From: MGIIb-O2 sp964003245
GTDB lineage: Archaea > Thermoplasmatota > Poseidoniia > Poseidoniales > Thalassarchaeaceae
DNA: 64,000 nt
Direction: 5' to 3'
NCBI GenBank assembly: GCA_964003245.1
Contig: CAXFIU010000002.1
Location: forward strand, 15,918-79,917
A model generated the notes under the pieces. That model searched no databases and had not been told where the DNA came from. It saw only the letters and a program-made list of their open reading frames with translations. The translations under genes were made by a program, and so were the position numbers. Below are positions 1 through 8,802 of this stretch, one piece after another. Position 1 is the stretch's first letter. Each line of letters opens with the position of its first letter.

Positions 1-946
1 GTGCATCATATCCTTCATGAACTATGATGTTGTTATCTCGAGAATTGGTACAAGTCCATATAAAGTATAGATTTTCTTCGGACCAAATTGGATCCTCAGA
101 AGAAGAAGCATCAATTACCATTGGGAATGATTCTTCTATAATATCAGATGGCGGATTGGGAATAGAAATTGTGGGGCTTAAATTATTTAATTTAAATGAT
201 AAGCAAGAATGAAAATCAATTATATTAGGTTCATTAGATTGAGGGATAATAATTACTAACTCATACCATCCATCAGGTTTAGTATCCATTTCTAACTCAT
301 ATGAAAAGAAATTGTCATCATTAAAGGTCAGAGAAACATCATTCTCAATATTAATTATCGGCTCTTCATTACATGTTTCAGTAAAAGTAACATAACGTTT
401 GACATAAATCTGAGCCGATGAAGGATTTTCCCCTGTAATATCGCTAATCCTAGCCTCAATCAGTAGGTTGCCATTAATCCAATCATTTTCTAACGGATTT
501 TCTATAAGCATTGTATAGTTAGAATCGGAGGCATAATTTTCATTGGAAATAAAGAAAGGCATTGTTTCTTCCAAAATTATGTTAGAATCAAAACTAACAC
601 TTACCTTAAATTCACAAGAACAAGAATAATAGTCATTTGATTTAATTAACATTTCCCAGTCCATTGAGAAATAATCTCCACTTAAGGGAGTCATTTGCTC
701 GGATTCACCATCGAATAAACCCCAATTATATTTGAATCCGGTAGAATTATAAATTTCCCAAGAAATCTCAATTTCTTCTTCAGAGCTAACAACAGTACCT
801 GAAATGATTTTCTCATCATCAATTATTTCTCCGAATGAAAAATCAAATCCAATAGAAACATCTACTTCTTCCGATTCGGCCACTACAGAATCAATAGAGA
901 AAAACACAAGAAATAGAGATAATACCCCAATTAGTAAGGCTCTCAT
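1..946 (-). CDS. Secreted protein of unknown function, 3' end beyond the window
   Basis: Reading the minus strand from the ATG at 946, the frame stays open for 315 codons to the window edge, so the C-terminus is missing. The first ~20 residues are a typical Sec signal peptide: a short positive start, a Leu/Phe-rich core, then a small-residue cleavage site (Val-Val-Ala) before an acidic mature start. The rest is rich in Asn, Ser, Glu and aromatic residues and looks like extracellular beta-sandwich material. A CxC pair lies in the middle. I recognise no catalytic motif or family. It could be a cell-surface or protein-binding protein. Confidence is high that it is a gene and low for its role. 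Confidence 0.75.
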   Translation of the reverse strand, partial: MRALLIGVLSLFLVFFSIDSVVAESEEVDVSIGFDFSFGEIIDDEKIISGTVVSSEEEIEISWEIYNSTGFKYNWGLFDGESEQMTPLSGDYFSMDWEMLIKSNDYYSCSCEFKVSVSFDSNIILEETMPFFISNENYASDSNYTMLIENPLENDWINGNLLIEARISDITGENPSSAQIYVKRYVTFTETCNEEPIINIENDVSLTFNDDNFFSYELEMDTKPDGWYELVIIIPQSNEPNIIDFHSCLSFKLNNLSPTISIPNPPSDIIEESFPMVIDASSSEDPIWSEENLYFIWTCTNSRDNNIIVHEGYDA

Positions 947-999
947 ATCAGCTCCGAGAACTATTATAGTATTGAATCCAATCCTTGAATGGTTCAAAA

Positions 1000-2052
1000 T
1001 CATCTATCAGATATCTGCAATTGCCATAAAAGTTCATCTAACCATAATCCAAGTGTTTTTCGATTGACAAACTCATGGCTAGCTTGAGCAGAAAGAACGC
1101 ATTCACATGCTGCTGCTGCAAGAACTACCGCAGAACTCATTGGAAAATTATTTCCAAGAGCAGCGGCGAGAGCTGTTGCCGCAGCATCATGTAATCCTAT
1201 TTGTTGAGAAGGAGAGGGAGCAGAACATGGAATAAATTCTATACTTCCATCTGATTCATAAAGTGTAACTCCATCAATTCCTCCGAGAACTATCATCGAA
1301 TCCCAATTATATGTTTTAATCAAACTGAATGCTGCATCCTCGGCACTTTCGAGCATTAATCTCCTTCTAAGTAAGTCAAGACCTCTGATCTCAAAAAGAG
1401 CAACCGTCGCTCCTCGACTCCTTTCAAGGCCTGTCAATTTAGGATCAACAATCGAAGGAATTGAATGCTTTCTAGCACACTCAATAAGCTTTTGAGCGCC
1501 TACATCCGTAAGCACTCCTTTATCATAATCTGAAATTACCAATGCACAACTGTCAGGTATTGATTCTAATGTCTTCTCAACTAACATATTACTGACTTCT
1601 ATATCTAATTCATCTAAAGGTTCCCTATCTGCTTGTAATAGTATTTGAGATTTCTGAAGGAGGCTCTGGCGGCTTCCAAAAAATCTAATTTTAGTTAAAG
1701 TTTGACGATTTTTAACTGTCTCTATTCCATCGATTGAGATGCCATCTGAAAGAAATTGATTTTTTATGAAATCACCTTCTCTGTCATCCCCCACAGATGA
1801 GAATACTGAAACATCAAGACCAAGCGAACTTAGACCTCTAGCAATATGTGCTGCAGCACCTGGTGATTCCTCAGATCTTAGGATTTTAAGAACAGGTACT
1901 GGAGCTGTGGAAATTAGTCTGTTGGAGTATCCATGATGATATCGATCTAACATTATATCTCCTATTAGAGTGACTTTGGAAGATTCGATTTTATCCAATA
2001 GTTTTCTCAAATCTTTCAATATTTTCTTTCTTTCACTCTGCCCCTCGCTCAT
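1000..2052 (-). CDS. PfkB/ribokinase-family sugar kinase, similar to the HldE kinase domain
   Basis: This is a carbohydrate kinase of the PfkB fold, closest in pattern to the kinase domain of HldE/RfaE, which phosphorylates heptose 7-phosphate. Visible marks are an N-terminal GDIMLDRY segment, the PGAAAHIARGLSSLG stretch that matches the family's first signature, the DYDKGVL motif and an IVDPK strand. The usual GAGD catalytic/anion-hole motif near the C-terminus reads GLHD, so the catalytic Asp is kept but two of the neighbouring residues are changed. I chose the ATG at 2052 because GGAG lies 10 bases upstream and homology starts after it; an in-frame ATG at 2106 would add 18 unconserved residues. 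No cytidylyltransferase domain is fused. Substrate unknown. Confidence 0.8.
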   Translation of the reverse strand: MSEGQSERKKILKDLRKLLDKIESSKVTLIGDIMLDRYHHGYSNRLISTAPVPVLKILRSEESPGAAAHIARGLSSLGLDVSVFSSVGDDREGDFIKNQFLSDGISIDGIETVKNRQTLTKIRFFGSRQSLLQKSQILLQADREPLDELDIEVSNMLVEKTLESIPDSCALVISDYDKGVLTDVGAQKLIECARKHSIPSIVDPKLTGLERSRGATVALFEIRGLDLLRRRLMLESAEDAAFSLIKTYNWDSMIVLGGIDGVTLYESDGSIEFIPCSAPSPSQQIGLHDAAATALAAALGNNFPMSSAVVLAAAACECVLSAQASHEFVNRKTLGLWLDELLWQLQISDR

Positions 2053-2132
2053 GTTATCATATCTCCGAAGATGAACACATGAATGATATTTTGCAACCGT
2101 CGACATGAAAACAAGAAGCCCCTCGTAGACTC

Positions 2133-3143
2133 ATGGAACCATACAATGACTCATGGATTTATTCGGGTTCCGCTAAAGAAAGATTATGGAATAAATCAGC
2201 AATAGGGCAGAAAATAAATGAAAATGACCTATTATTAAGCTCCTCAGAAGTAATTTTTTGTCATGACCACAGACATTTAGATTGGCCAAGTGACGATTGG
2301 TTAAAGGAAGAAACAGGAAAAAATCCAAATTTGATAAACGAATCAATAATTTTGGAAGCTTTGAGAGTCCCCGGAAATAAAATTATATTGACAAAAAATT
2401 ACAAAGGGAAAAATGATTTCATTTTCAATAAAGAAACATGGGGTCTAAGATGGAATTCAAATGATCACCCAAGAGATGGAGAACCAGAATCGGAGGTTAG
2501 ATGGTTTCATTCATCAGAATATATTGAAATGAATGAATTATTAGCATGGGCAATTGACGCAAGGTCTAGGAATCGTATAGCAGAAGTATTGATTGTTGAT
2601 AATGAACAAGCAGTTGTTACTTACAACATTACTTCAGAAAATCCAATAGGAGAAATATTACCACCCAATGATAAAGACAGAACAGTCGTTTCAAAACTTA
2701 AAAAAATAAAAATTGAAAAAGGAAATTTATATTTAGGGTACAAAAAATGGCCTTTGGAACAACTTGGTATTGACTATCAAGAAGGGAGAATAATTGACGA
2801 GATTACAGAAGAATACATTTCAAAAGATGAAAAAGACTTTTCTGAATCTACGGAAGTGTTTTCAGATTTATTGAAGAGGGGTCTACACCCAAGACCTGGC
2901 TTTAAATATGGAACAGAATGGAGATGTTATGATAAAAAAATAGGTATCGATCACGCTCCGTGGTTGGTCGTAAATCCTTCGAATAAAATAATGACATGGG
3001 AGAGCGCTTGTTTAGCATCAAGATTAGCAGCCGGAGTAAATAAAACATGGCTTCAACCTTTGAAAATAAACGGCATGTGGAAATATCTTGGGATAATTAG
3101 GCCACCTGCAAATTCAAGATGGACTAATCCAATTAAAAAATAA
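2133..3143 (+). CDS. endA: tRNA-intron lyase (tRNA splicing endonuclease), two-domain form
   Basis: Cuts introns out of pre-tRNA and archaeal pre-rRNA at bulge-helix-bulge sites. The C-terminal catalytic domain carries the family pattern: the GFKYGTEWRCY segment, then DHAPWLVV, then the RLAAGVNKTW segment. The expected catalytic triad is Tyr266, His274 and Lys304. At 336 residues it is about twice the ~180 of the homotetrameric type, so it should be the alpha2 form, with an inactive N-terminal repeat fused to the catalytic domain. It is divergent from the PfkB kinase with an 80-base gap and converges on the M6 peptidase, whose stop is 4 bases away. The intronless tRNA-Pro in this window is not evidence for its substrates. 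Confidence 0.85.
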   Translation: MEPYNDSWIYSGSAKERLWNKSAIGQKINENDLLLSSSEVIFCHDHRHLDWPSDDWLKEETGKNPNLINESIILEALRVPGNKIILTKNYKGKNDFIFNKETWGLRWNSNDHPRDGEPESEVRWFHSSEYIEMNELLAWAIDARSRNRIAEVLIVDNEQAVVTYNITSENPIGEILPPNDKDRTVVSKLKKIKIEKGNLYLGYKKWPLEQLGIDYQEGRIIDEITEEYISKDEKDFSESTEVFSDLLKRGLHPRPGFKYGTEWRCYDKKIGIDHAPWLVVNPSNKIMTWESACLASRLAAGVNKTWLQPLKINGMWKYLGIIRPPANSRWTNPIKK

Positions 3144-3147
3144 ATTT

Positions 3148-5145
3148 TCATTCGGATTCTTCATCAGAAGCTAGATTTTTATTATGATTAGATCCACCTG
3201 TTAATATTGATAAGGCGAGAAGAATGCTAACCATAAACAAGCCATTTCCGGGTTCTGCAAACCATGAAAAGATTGCATTACTATTGAACGTTGACTTCGC
3301 CTCAAGAATTATTGGAATTCTTAGTTCTATCCCAAAATTATCTACGAAAACTAATTCACCTCTAGCTATCATCCCTGGAACTAATAACCCTTCGGGATTG
3401 ACATGAACATCTATAGTGTCTCCAGGACTAATAGTTACACTGGACTCCAAACTTGCTATTCTAGAAGCAGCCCCTTGTATCTCTAAATTATAGAATCTTG
3501 ATTCTTCGCCTTCGAAATCCAGTTCGATGGGAAATGTGTTTTCCTTATCTGAATCTACTAATAAGAAAAAATCCTCTGAGATAATTCGATTACCAGCCTT
3601 ATGCCATTTTAATTCTACTTCTCTCAGATTAGAATCACAGCCCAATATACCAATGATGTTGCCAGAGGAAGGGAAATTATCATCTATAGTCATTATCGGA
3701 ACTATTGAAACACCCACAGGTAATTTTTCTATTGTTTGGTTAATATAATTCCCACTGTGCGTCATAATATCAATTGAAAAATTACAAGTTATTGCTGTAT
3801 CAACTTCGACGAAAATAGATTCCCCATTCAGTAATTCTACAGGGCTTCGAGGCGTCAAAACATCGAATACATTTGTTTCTACGACTGGCGAAATAGATAT
3901 TAGATAATCTCCACCTTCGATAGATTCAACGGATGCAAACCAACTTACTAAACGGCCTCGATTATCAAAAATCAACATACCATCAGAAGGATTAGTATTT
4001 CCAAATATTGTGCCATGAGTGAAAACATCACCAGCACTTCCTGAATCTTTATTTCTAACTAGAGCATCATCTCCATCTGCTTCAATTATTTTCAACCAAG
4101 CATTTTTTGAATCCGTGTTTACAAGATTACTGCTAGTATCTCCATTATTGATATCTTGGTACTCAACTAATATTCCATGACCAGGGAGTGAAGCATCAAA
4201 TCCAAAATTACCTCGATTTGTGATTTTAATAAATTCCCCTGGCCCCGTCTCAATAGAAAGATAATTGCCACCATTAGAAATTGGGCTCAAAGTGAAATTA
4301 CCACCAACGTTAGGATCTACAACTATACCTCTTTCTATACCAATTAACTCTAATGTTGAAGATGAAGGTAACGCAGGAAAATTGCCATTACCATTCCAAT
4401 TTCCACTAGCCATAATTCCCCATTCACCAATTCCATTCCAATTACTTGTTGGAAGATTACTGTGAACATCATACAAATCATATGCGCCCATTTGATGAAG
4501 CATCTCATGAACGACAGTCCCAACCCCTGACTTAGTTGAGGCGATAGTATAATGATTAATTGACCATTCATTGAGAATAATTGGGTTGTCCAAGCCTGAC
4601 ATATGACTCCAAATCGAACTAGTGCCACCTCCGAGTTCTTGTGGATTTGCAGAATGAAGTATTAGTAACCGATCTATGATTCCATTTTTATCGAAATCCC
4701 AAGGAGATAGGTCCAAATCAGATAGAGTCTCTTTAACTGCATTTTCTACGAGATTATCTACTCCGACACCATCAGTTCCTGAGTCTCTTTCTTCACTATC
4801 TTGACCCCAGAAATCGATATTATGACTAGAAACCCAAATCTCATCTAGAATTGTCGTATTGAGAGTGGACTGCCCCGAACTAATCTGATTGATATAATCT
4901 CTAGCCGAGTTCTCGGAGTTAAGAATAATCTCAGCCCTATCAGAATTGAAAACATCTCCTTGGAAAGATACAGGAATAACTAGCCAGTTTTCATTTTCTT
5001 GGAGACCTACTAAGATTTCTTCATCATCTTCGCTGATATTATTGACCTTATCATCCAACCAATCATCAATAACTTCGGAATAAATATTTGCCAATAAGCC
5101 AAAAGAAACTATCGCGAGAGAAAGGATTCCTCGCGTCTTGTTCAT
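3148..5145 (-). CDS. Secreted, membrane-anchored M6-family metallopeptidase
   Basis: A zinc peptidase of the immune-inhibitor-A (M6) type. The zinc site HEMLHQMGAYD begins at residue 213, with the catalytic Glu214 and third-ligand candidates following. An N-terminal hydrophobic segment (about 7-22) acts as signal peptide. After the catalytic region come Ser/Asn-rich beta domains. One transmembrane helix sits close to the C-terminus (about 635-652) with a short charged tail. This layout suggests a cell-surface enzyme digesting proteins outside the cell, a known feature of heterotrophic marine archaea. It lies 49 bases downstream of tatC on the same strand. Natural substrates are unknown. Confidence 0.88.
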   Translation of the reverse strand: MNKTRGILSLAIVSFGLLANIYSEVIDDWLDDKVNNISEDDEEILVGLQENENWLVIPVSFQGDVFNSDRAEIILNSENSARDYINQISSGQSTLNTTILDEIWVSSHNIDFWGQDSEERDSGTDGVGVDNLVENAVKETLSDLDLSPWDFDKNGIIDRLLILHSANPQELGGGTSSIWSHMSGLDNPIILNEWSINHYTIASTKSGVGTVVHEMLHQMGAYDLYDVHSNLPTSNWNGIGEWGIMASGNWNGNGNFPALPSSSTLELIGIERGIVVDPNVGGNFTLSPISNGGNYLSIETGPGEFIKITNRGNFGFDASLPGHGILVEYQDINNGDTSSNLVNTDSKNAWLKIIEADGDDALVRNKDSGSAGDVFTHGTIFGNTNPSDGMLIFDNRGRLVSWFASVESIEGGDYLISISPVVETNVFDVLTPRSPVELLNGESIFVEVDTAITCNFSIDIMTHSGNYINQTIEKLPVGVSIVPIMTIDDNFPSSGNIIGILGCDSNLREVELKWHKAGNRIISEDFFLLVDSDKENTFPIELDFEGEESRFYNLEIQGAASRIASLESSVTISPGDTIDVHVNPEGLLVPGMIARGELVFVDNFGIELRIPIILEAKSTFNSNAIFSWFAEPGNGLFMVSILLALSILTGGSNHNKNLASDEESE

Positions 5146-5194
5146 ACATGTCGCTAAACTAACTATGATTTGAATACGATGTTGAATTGTTCAA

Positions 5195-5929
5195 TTATTT
5201 TTCAAAAATAGGAGTGAGACGAGAAATCGAATCGGCAAAGAAAACTGTCAAAAGAGAAATAATTATTCTTAATCCATCGTATGTCTTTGGAAGCGATAAT
5301 AAGACTAAAGAAAAAGATATCAATAGTATACGAATCCTGATTCTAGATTCGTTATCTACAACCATACCAAAAAATCTAGACATTGAAAGTACTAATGTAG
5401 TTAGAACCCCAATGACGAGAACCCATGAAAAGCCAATTCCTAAGCTAATTATTGAAACCGCATCATACCTAGCAGAAACTATATTCTCTCCGCCTTCAAC
5501 CATACTATTTTCATCAAAATAATTTATTAGGAAAGGAATTACGAAAAACCATATTAGGTATAATATTACAGGGATAATGACGCCACTAAAAAATAGAGAA
5601 AATGTGAACCATTTCTTCTCCCTGGGATATAATCCGGGTAATGCAAAACTTCTAATTTTCAATGTAGTATAAGGTAATATCATTGCAATTGAGAAGATTA
5701 GTAATAATGCCCACTTAGTATCAATCCAGTCATATGGACTATACACAGAGAATGAATATTCCTCAGCCTCTAAAGAAAGGCCTTCTAACCAATTAGTCAA
5801 AATATCATCGATTAAAAATGAAAGAAAGAAAGAAATTATTACTACTCCAAAAGCACTGACTCGAATTATTTTATATAACTCAGAAAAATGTTCTGAGAAA
5901 GCCATTTTTTCATTAGAATAAGGTTGCAT
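5195..5929 (-). CDS. tatC: Sec-independent (Tat) protein translocase TatC
   Basis: TatC is the receptor of the twin-arginine pathway, which exports folded, often cofactor-containing, proteins. The N-terminal FSEHFSELYKIIR segment matches the conserved HLxELRxR region. The FALPGLYPREKKWF segment matches the loop before the third helix. Six hydrophobic segments fit the family, and 244 residues is the usual length. Its ATG starts one base after the stop of the upstream CxCH protein gene, so the two are probably co-transcribed. A likely substrate in this window is the Rieske protein at 52978, which carries an RRxFL signal. TatA is not seen here. Confidence 0.9.
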   Translation of the reverse strand: MQPYSNEKMAFSEHFSELYKIIRVSAFGVVIISFFLSFLIDDILTNWLEGLSLEAEEYSFSVYSPYDWIDTKWALLLIFSIAMILPYTTLKIRSFALPGLYPREKKWFTFSLFFSGVIIPVILYLIWFFVIPFLINYFDENSMVEGGENIVSARYDAVSIISLGIGFSWVLVIGVLTTLVLSMSRFFGMVVDNESRIRIRILLISFSLVLLSLPKTYDGLRIIISLLTVFFADSISRLTPIFEK

Positions 5930-5930
5930 T

Positions 5931-6986
5931 TCAAAGTATATCCTTGACTTTAGGTTTGGCTCTTGCAGCTAATATTGTTCGGTAAAAGCAGTAAGCAAAC
6001 CATCCACTAAGTAAGAATGTAAATCCAATTACAAAACTAGTAAGATCGGTTACATTTTGTGCCTCAGGATCTAGAACTGCTCTAGGAGGGAATTCTAGTA
6101 CTGCATCTTCGGCTAGCCACCTAACTGCAATGACAAATGATACTAGGCTGAAGAATAACTGTCTCAATGCTTGCGGATAAGCTAATTCTGCGGCTAAGTG
6201 ATCAGGGCCATCATCATATTTTCTTTCTAATATCTCCCTTTGGACAAGCGCACCGATAATTAATGCTGTTAGACTGAACCAATAGAACATACTACCTTGT
6301 TCATAAATCTTCATAGAAAGCGCTTCTTGTCTCTTAGCTTCTTTTTCAGCATCTGTTTCTTCAATAAGGAATAATGAATCATAATCTCCAACTGAAATTG
6401 TTCTTGTAGACAATGTTGCGTCATCTTCACCTTCTTCTATAGTTCCAGGTGGACTGATTGAGAATGCTAATAAATTCCAGTAATCTTCAGTATCCGGTAT
6501 ACCTCCACCATCTACTGAGTTTCCTGCTAGCCAGAAATTTACAGTTCCACTATCATTGGAAGGTGCAGTCCAAGTTACTATCCAGACACCGTCTGAATCT
6601 GTCTCGCTGTGAGAAATATCTGCCTCAGTATCAGCTGCAATGCGGATATCTTGATCATCGTTCCATGAAAAAATGCCAATGGAATCTGATGATAATAAAA
6701 ATCCAGCCTTGGAATTACCATCACCTCCTGAAAGTGTCAAAGAATCTGCAACTTTGATGGTAAACTCATAGCTTTCACCTAATTCATACATAATTGGGAC
6801 ACTAGTAATCATCACAACGGCTCTCTCAGAGACCGCTCCATTATTGTGACAAGAGCAACCATATTTCACAGTTGGATCGCCGTCTTGATTTAGGTATGGA
6901 GGCCCTCCACTGTTCCCTAAAGCAGGAATTGCAGCCATACCTATAATCAAAAGAACGACTAAGGCTTTCGAGTTGATGCTCGTCAT
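5931..6986 (-). CDS. Membrane-anchored secreted protein with CxCH motif (choice-of-anchor V / Reeler-like)
   Basis: After a signal peptide ending near the ALGNSGG segment, a GCSCHNNG sequence (CxCH) is followed by a beta-sandwich domain with the features seen in choice-of-anchor V / Reeler-type domains: a GxSYEFTIKV strand, the VWIVTWTAPS segment and VNFWLAGNSVDGGG. The C-terminal third holds two or three transmembrane helices. A paralogue lies at 51717 in the cytochrome bc cluster, with the same CxCH, TAP-SGxVNFW and NxVxG features. The CxCH spacing is one residue shorter than the classic heme c CxxCH. I chose the ATG at 6986 because AGGTG lies 6 bases upstream; a GTG 9 bases earlier is less likely. 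Electron transfer or metal binding is plausible but unproven. Confidence 0.7.
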   Translation of the reverse strand: MTSINSKALVVLLIIGMAAIPALGNSGGPPYLNQDGDPTVKYGCSCHNNGAVSERAVVMITSVPIMYELGESYEFTIKVADSLTLSGGDGNSKAGFLLSSDSIGIFSWNDDQDIRIAADTEADISHSETDSDGVWIVTWTAPSNDSGTVNFWLAGNSVDGGGIPDTEDYWNLLAFSISPPGTIEEGEDDATLSTRTISVGDYDSLFLIEETDAEKEAKRQEALSMKIYEQGSMFYWFSLTALIIGALVQREILERKYDDGPDHLAAELAYPQALRQLFFSLVSFVIAVRWLAEDAVLEFPPRAVLDPEAQNVTDLTSFVIGFTFLLSGWFAYCFYRTILAARAKPKVKDIL

Positions 6987-7060
6987 GCAGTACACCTATG
7001 TTATTTCGAGTGTTGACTACCACATAACCGTTGCTTCACAATGACTGTTGAATTAATTGA

Positions 7061-8485
7061 TTATAACTCCTTAATTGCGCTGTTCAACTCATTCATCATC
7101 TTCTTCCCATCGCCAAATAACATCATAGTTTTATCTTCATAGAAAAGATCATTGTCTACTCCAGCGTAACCGACTGAAAGACTCCTCTTGATAATGACAA
7201 CTGTCCTTGCTTTATCGGCGTCAATAATTGGCATTCCCGCCAAAGGACCTTCTCCACTCCTAGCAGCAGGATTACAAGTATCATTTGCACCAATGACAAC
7301 TGCCATATCACATTCAGGAAATTCAGGATTTATTTCTTCCATCTCAATAAGTTGGTCATATGGCACATTTGCCTCTGCAAGAAGGACATTCATGTGACCA
7401 GGCATACGGCCTGCAACAGGATGAATTGCATACTTAACCTCAGTTTGGAATCTGTCTTGGAGAATATCTGCAAATTCTTTGACTTGGTGTTGACACTGGC
7501 TAACAGCCATCCCATAACCTGGGACGATTATCACTTTCTGAGCACCGTCAACCATCATTGCAACTTCTTCTGCATCGGATCCTACCTTTGTTCTAGTAAG
7601 TGTTTCTTTTTCAGAACCACCAAATGATTTGAAAAGAACGTCAGGTAATGTTCTATTCATGGCTTTACACATGATAAAAGTCAGTATCAATCCTGATGCA
7701 CCGACTAATGAACCTGCTACAATAAGTACACTGTTTCCAATAATAAAGCCAGTAAATGCAGCTGCTATTCCAGAAAAGGAGTTCAGTAAAGAGACAACTA
7801 CGGGCATATCTGCTCCACCAATTGGCAAAACAATAATTACACCTAAAATACTAGATATTATTATAATTGCAAATAATATTTGTTGATCACGAGGATCGGA
7901 AATACTGAGATAAATTAATGCTATAACAGAAAATACCAACAAGACCTTGACATAATTTAGCCATGATGGCCCCCAAGTTGGTGTCCTAAACCATTTACCA
8001 AATATTTCTATTCCTCCCTTAAGTTTGAACATTGCTAGAATCGAACCCGTAAGAGTCATCCAACCTACTAAAGCAGAGAGACCTGCTGCGACCATCAAAA
8101 CTTCTAATTCTAATCCAGAAGGCAATAATAAGTCATCATTTTCTATGTATTTCCATGATTCAGAGAGTGCGACCAATGCAGATGCTGCACCTCCAAATCC
8201 ATTGAATAATGCTACTAACTCTGGCATACCTGTCATTTCAACTTTAACTGCCATAATGTAACCTATTACAGAACCCACTATTATACCAGAAATGATAAGA
8301 GTCCATTGTGCACCACCTTCAAGATGCATATCGGCTACAGTGGTTAAAACTGCGACAAGCATTCCCATTGCACCTAATTGGTTACCTGCTGGCGCAGTTC
8401 TCGGATGACCTAATTTTTTGAGACCAAGAATAAATAACGACGCAGATATCAAATAACCAATTGAGATCCATTCACTAAAAATCAT
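7061..8485 (-). CDS. pntB: NAD(P) transhydrogenase subunit beta
   Basis: Beta subunit of the proton-translocating transhydrogenase, which uses the proton motive force to make NADPH from NADH. The N-terminal ~270 residues form about nine membrane helices. The C-terminal NADP(H)-binding domain III shows VPGYGMAVSQCQ, HPVAGRMPGHMNVLLAEA and GANDTCNPAA, all family signatures. Length (474) matches bacterial PntB. A strong ribosome site (AAAGGAGG, 7 bases before the ATG) lies in the 2-base-gap junction with the preceding pntAB. It is last in the pntAA-pntAB-pntB operon. Such enzymes are mainly bacterial and mitochondrial, so an ancient transfer is likely. Confidence 0.96.
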   Translation of the reverse strand: MIFSEWISIGYLISASLFILGLKKLGHPRTAPAGNQLGAMGMLVAVLTTVADMHLEGGAQWTLIISGIIVGSVIGYIMAVKVEMTGMPELVALFNGFGGAASALVALSESWKYIENDDLLLPSGLELEVLMVAAGLSALVGWMTLTGSILAMFKLKGGIEIFGKWFRTPTWGPSWLNYVKVLLVFSVIALIYLSISDPRDQQILFAIIIISSILGVIIVLPIGGADMPVVVSLLNSFSGIAAAFTGFIIGNSVLIVAGSLVGASGLILTFIMCKAMNRTLPDVLFKSFGGSEKETLTRTKVGSDAEEVAMMVDGAQKVIIVPGYGMAVSQCQHQVKEFADILQDRFQTEVKYAIHPVAGRMPGHMNVLLAEANVPYDQLIEMEEINPEFPECDMAVVIGANDTCNPAARSGEGPLAGMPIIDADKARTVVIIKRSLSVGYAGVDNDLFYEDKTMMLFGDGKKMMNELNSAIKEL

Positions 8486-8487
8486 AA

Positions 8488-8802
8488 TTAGTCCTCCTTT
8501 CTCTTATTTTTACCGGCAATCATATTCAACATTCGGTTAGTTACAGCAAAACCACCTATTACGTTGATCATTGCTAAAACTATAGCTATAAACGCCAAAA
8601 GTCCAGAAACCAAAGTTTCTCCGCCATCATAGGCAACATTTGCACCTATTAGGGCACCTACAACACTGATTCCAGAGATTGCATTGGCTCCACTCATTAA
8701 AGGAGTATGAAGCATTGCTGGAACCTTGGTTATTAATTCGAAACCAAGGAATATTGAAAGAACGAATAGTGTAATTGACCCAATAAGTAATTCAGGAGTC
8801 AT
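8488..8802 (-). CDS. pntAB: NAD(P) transhydrogenase subunit alpha, membrane part
   Basis: Small membrane subunit (104 residues) corresponding to the C-terminal part of E. coli PntA and to the separate alpha-2 subunit of Rhodospirillum-type enzymes. Three or four helices are visible, with the conserved VPAMLHTPLMSGANAISG segment in which the membrane domain contributes to proton transfer. Its ATG overlaps the stop of pntAA by one base (TGATG), and AGGAGGTG sits 7 bases upstream, a clear sign of translational coupling. It works with PntAA and PntB in one complex. Confidence 0.95.
   Translation of the reverse strand: MTPELLIGSITLFVLSIFLGFELITKVPAMLHTPLMSGANAISGISVVGALIGANVAYDGGETLVSGLLAFIAIVLAMINVIGGFAVTNRMLNMIAGKNKRKED

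Noticed and set aside
6458..6757. A plus-strand frame opposite the CxCH protein gene
   Set aside because: No motif; the minus-strand frame has a signal peptide, CxCH and membrane helices.
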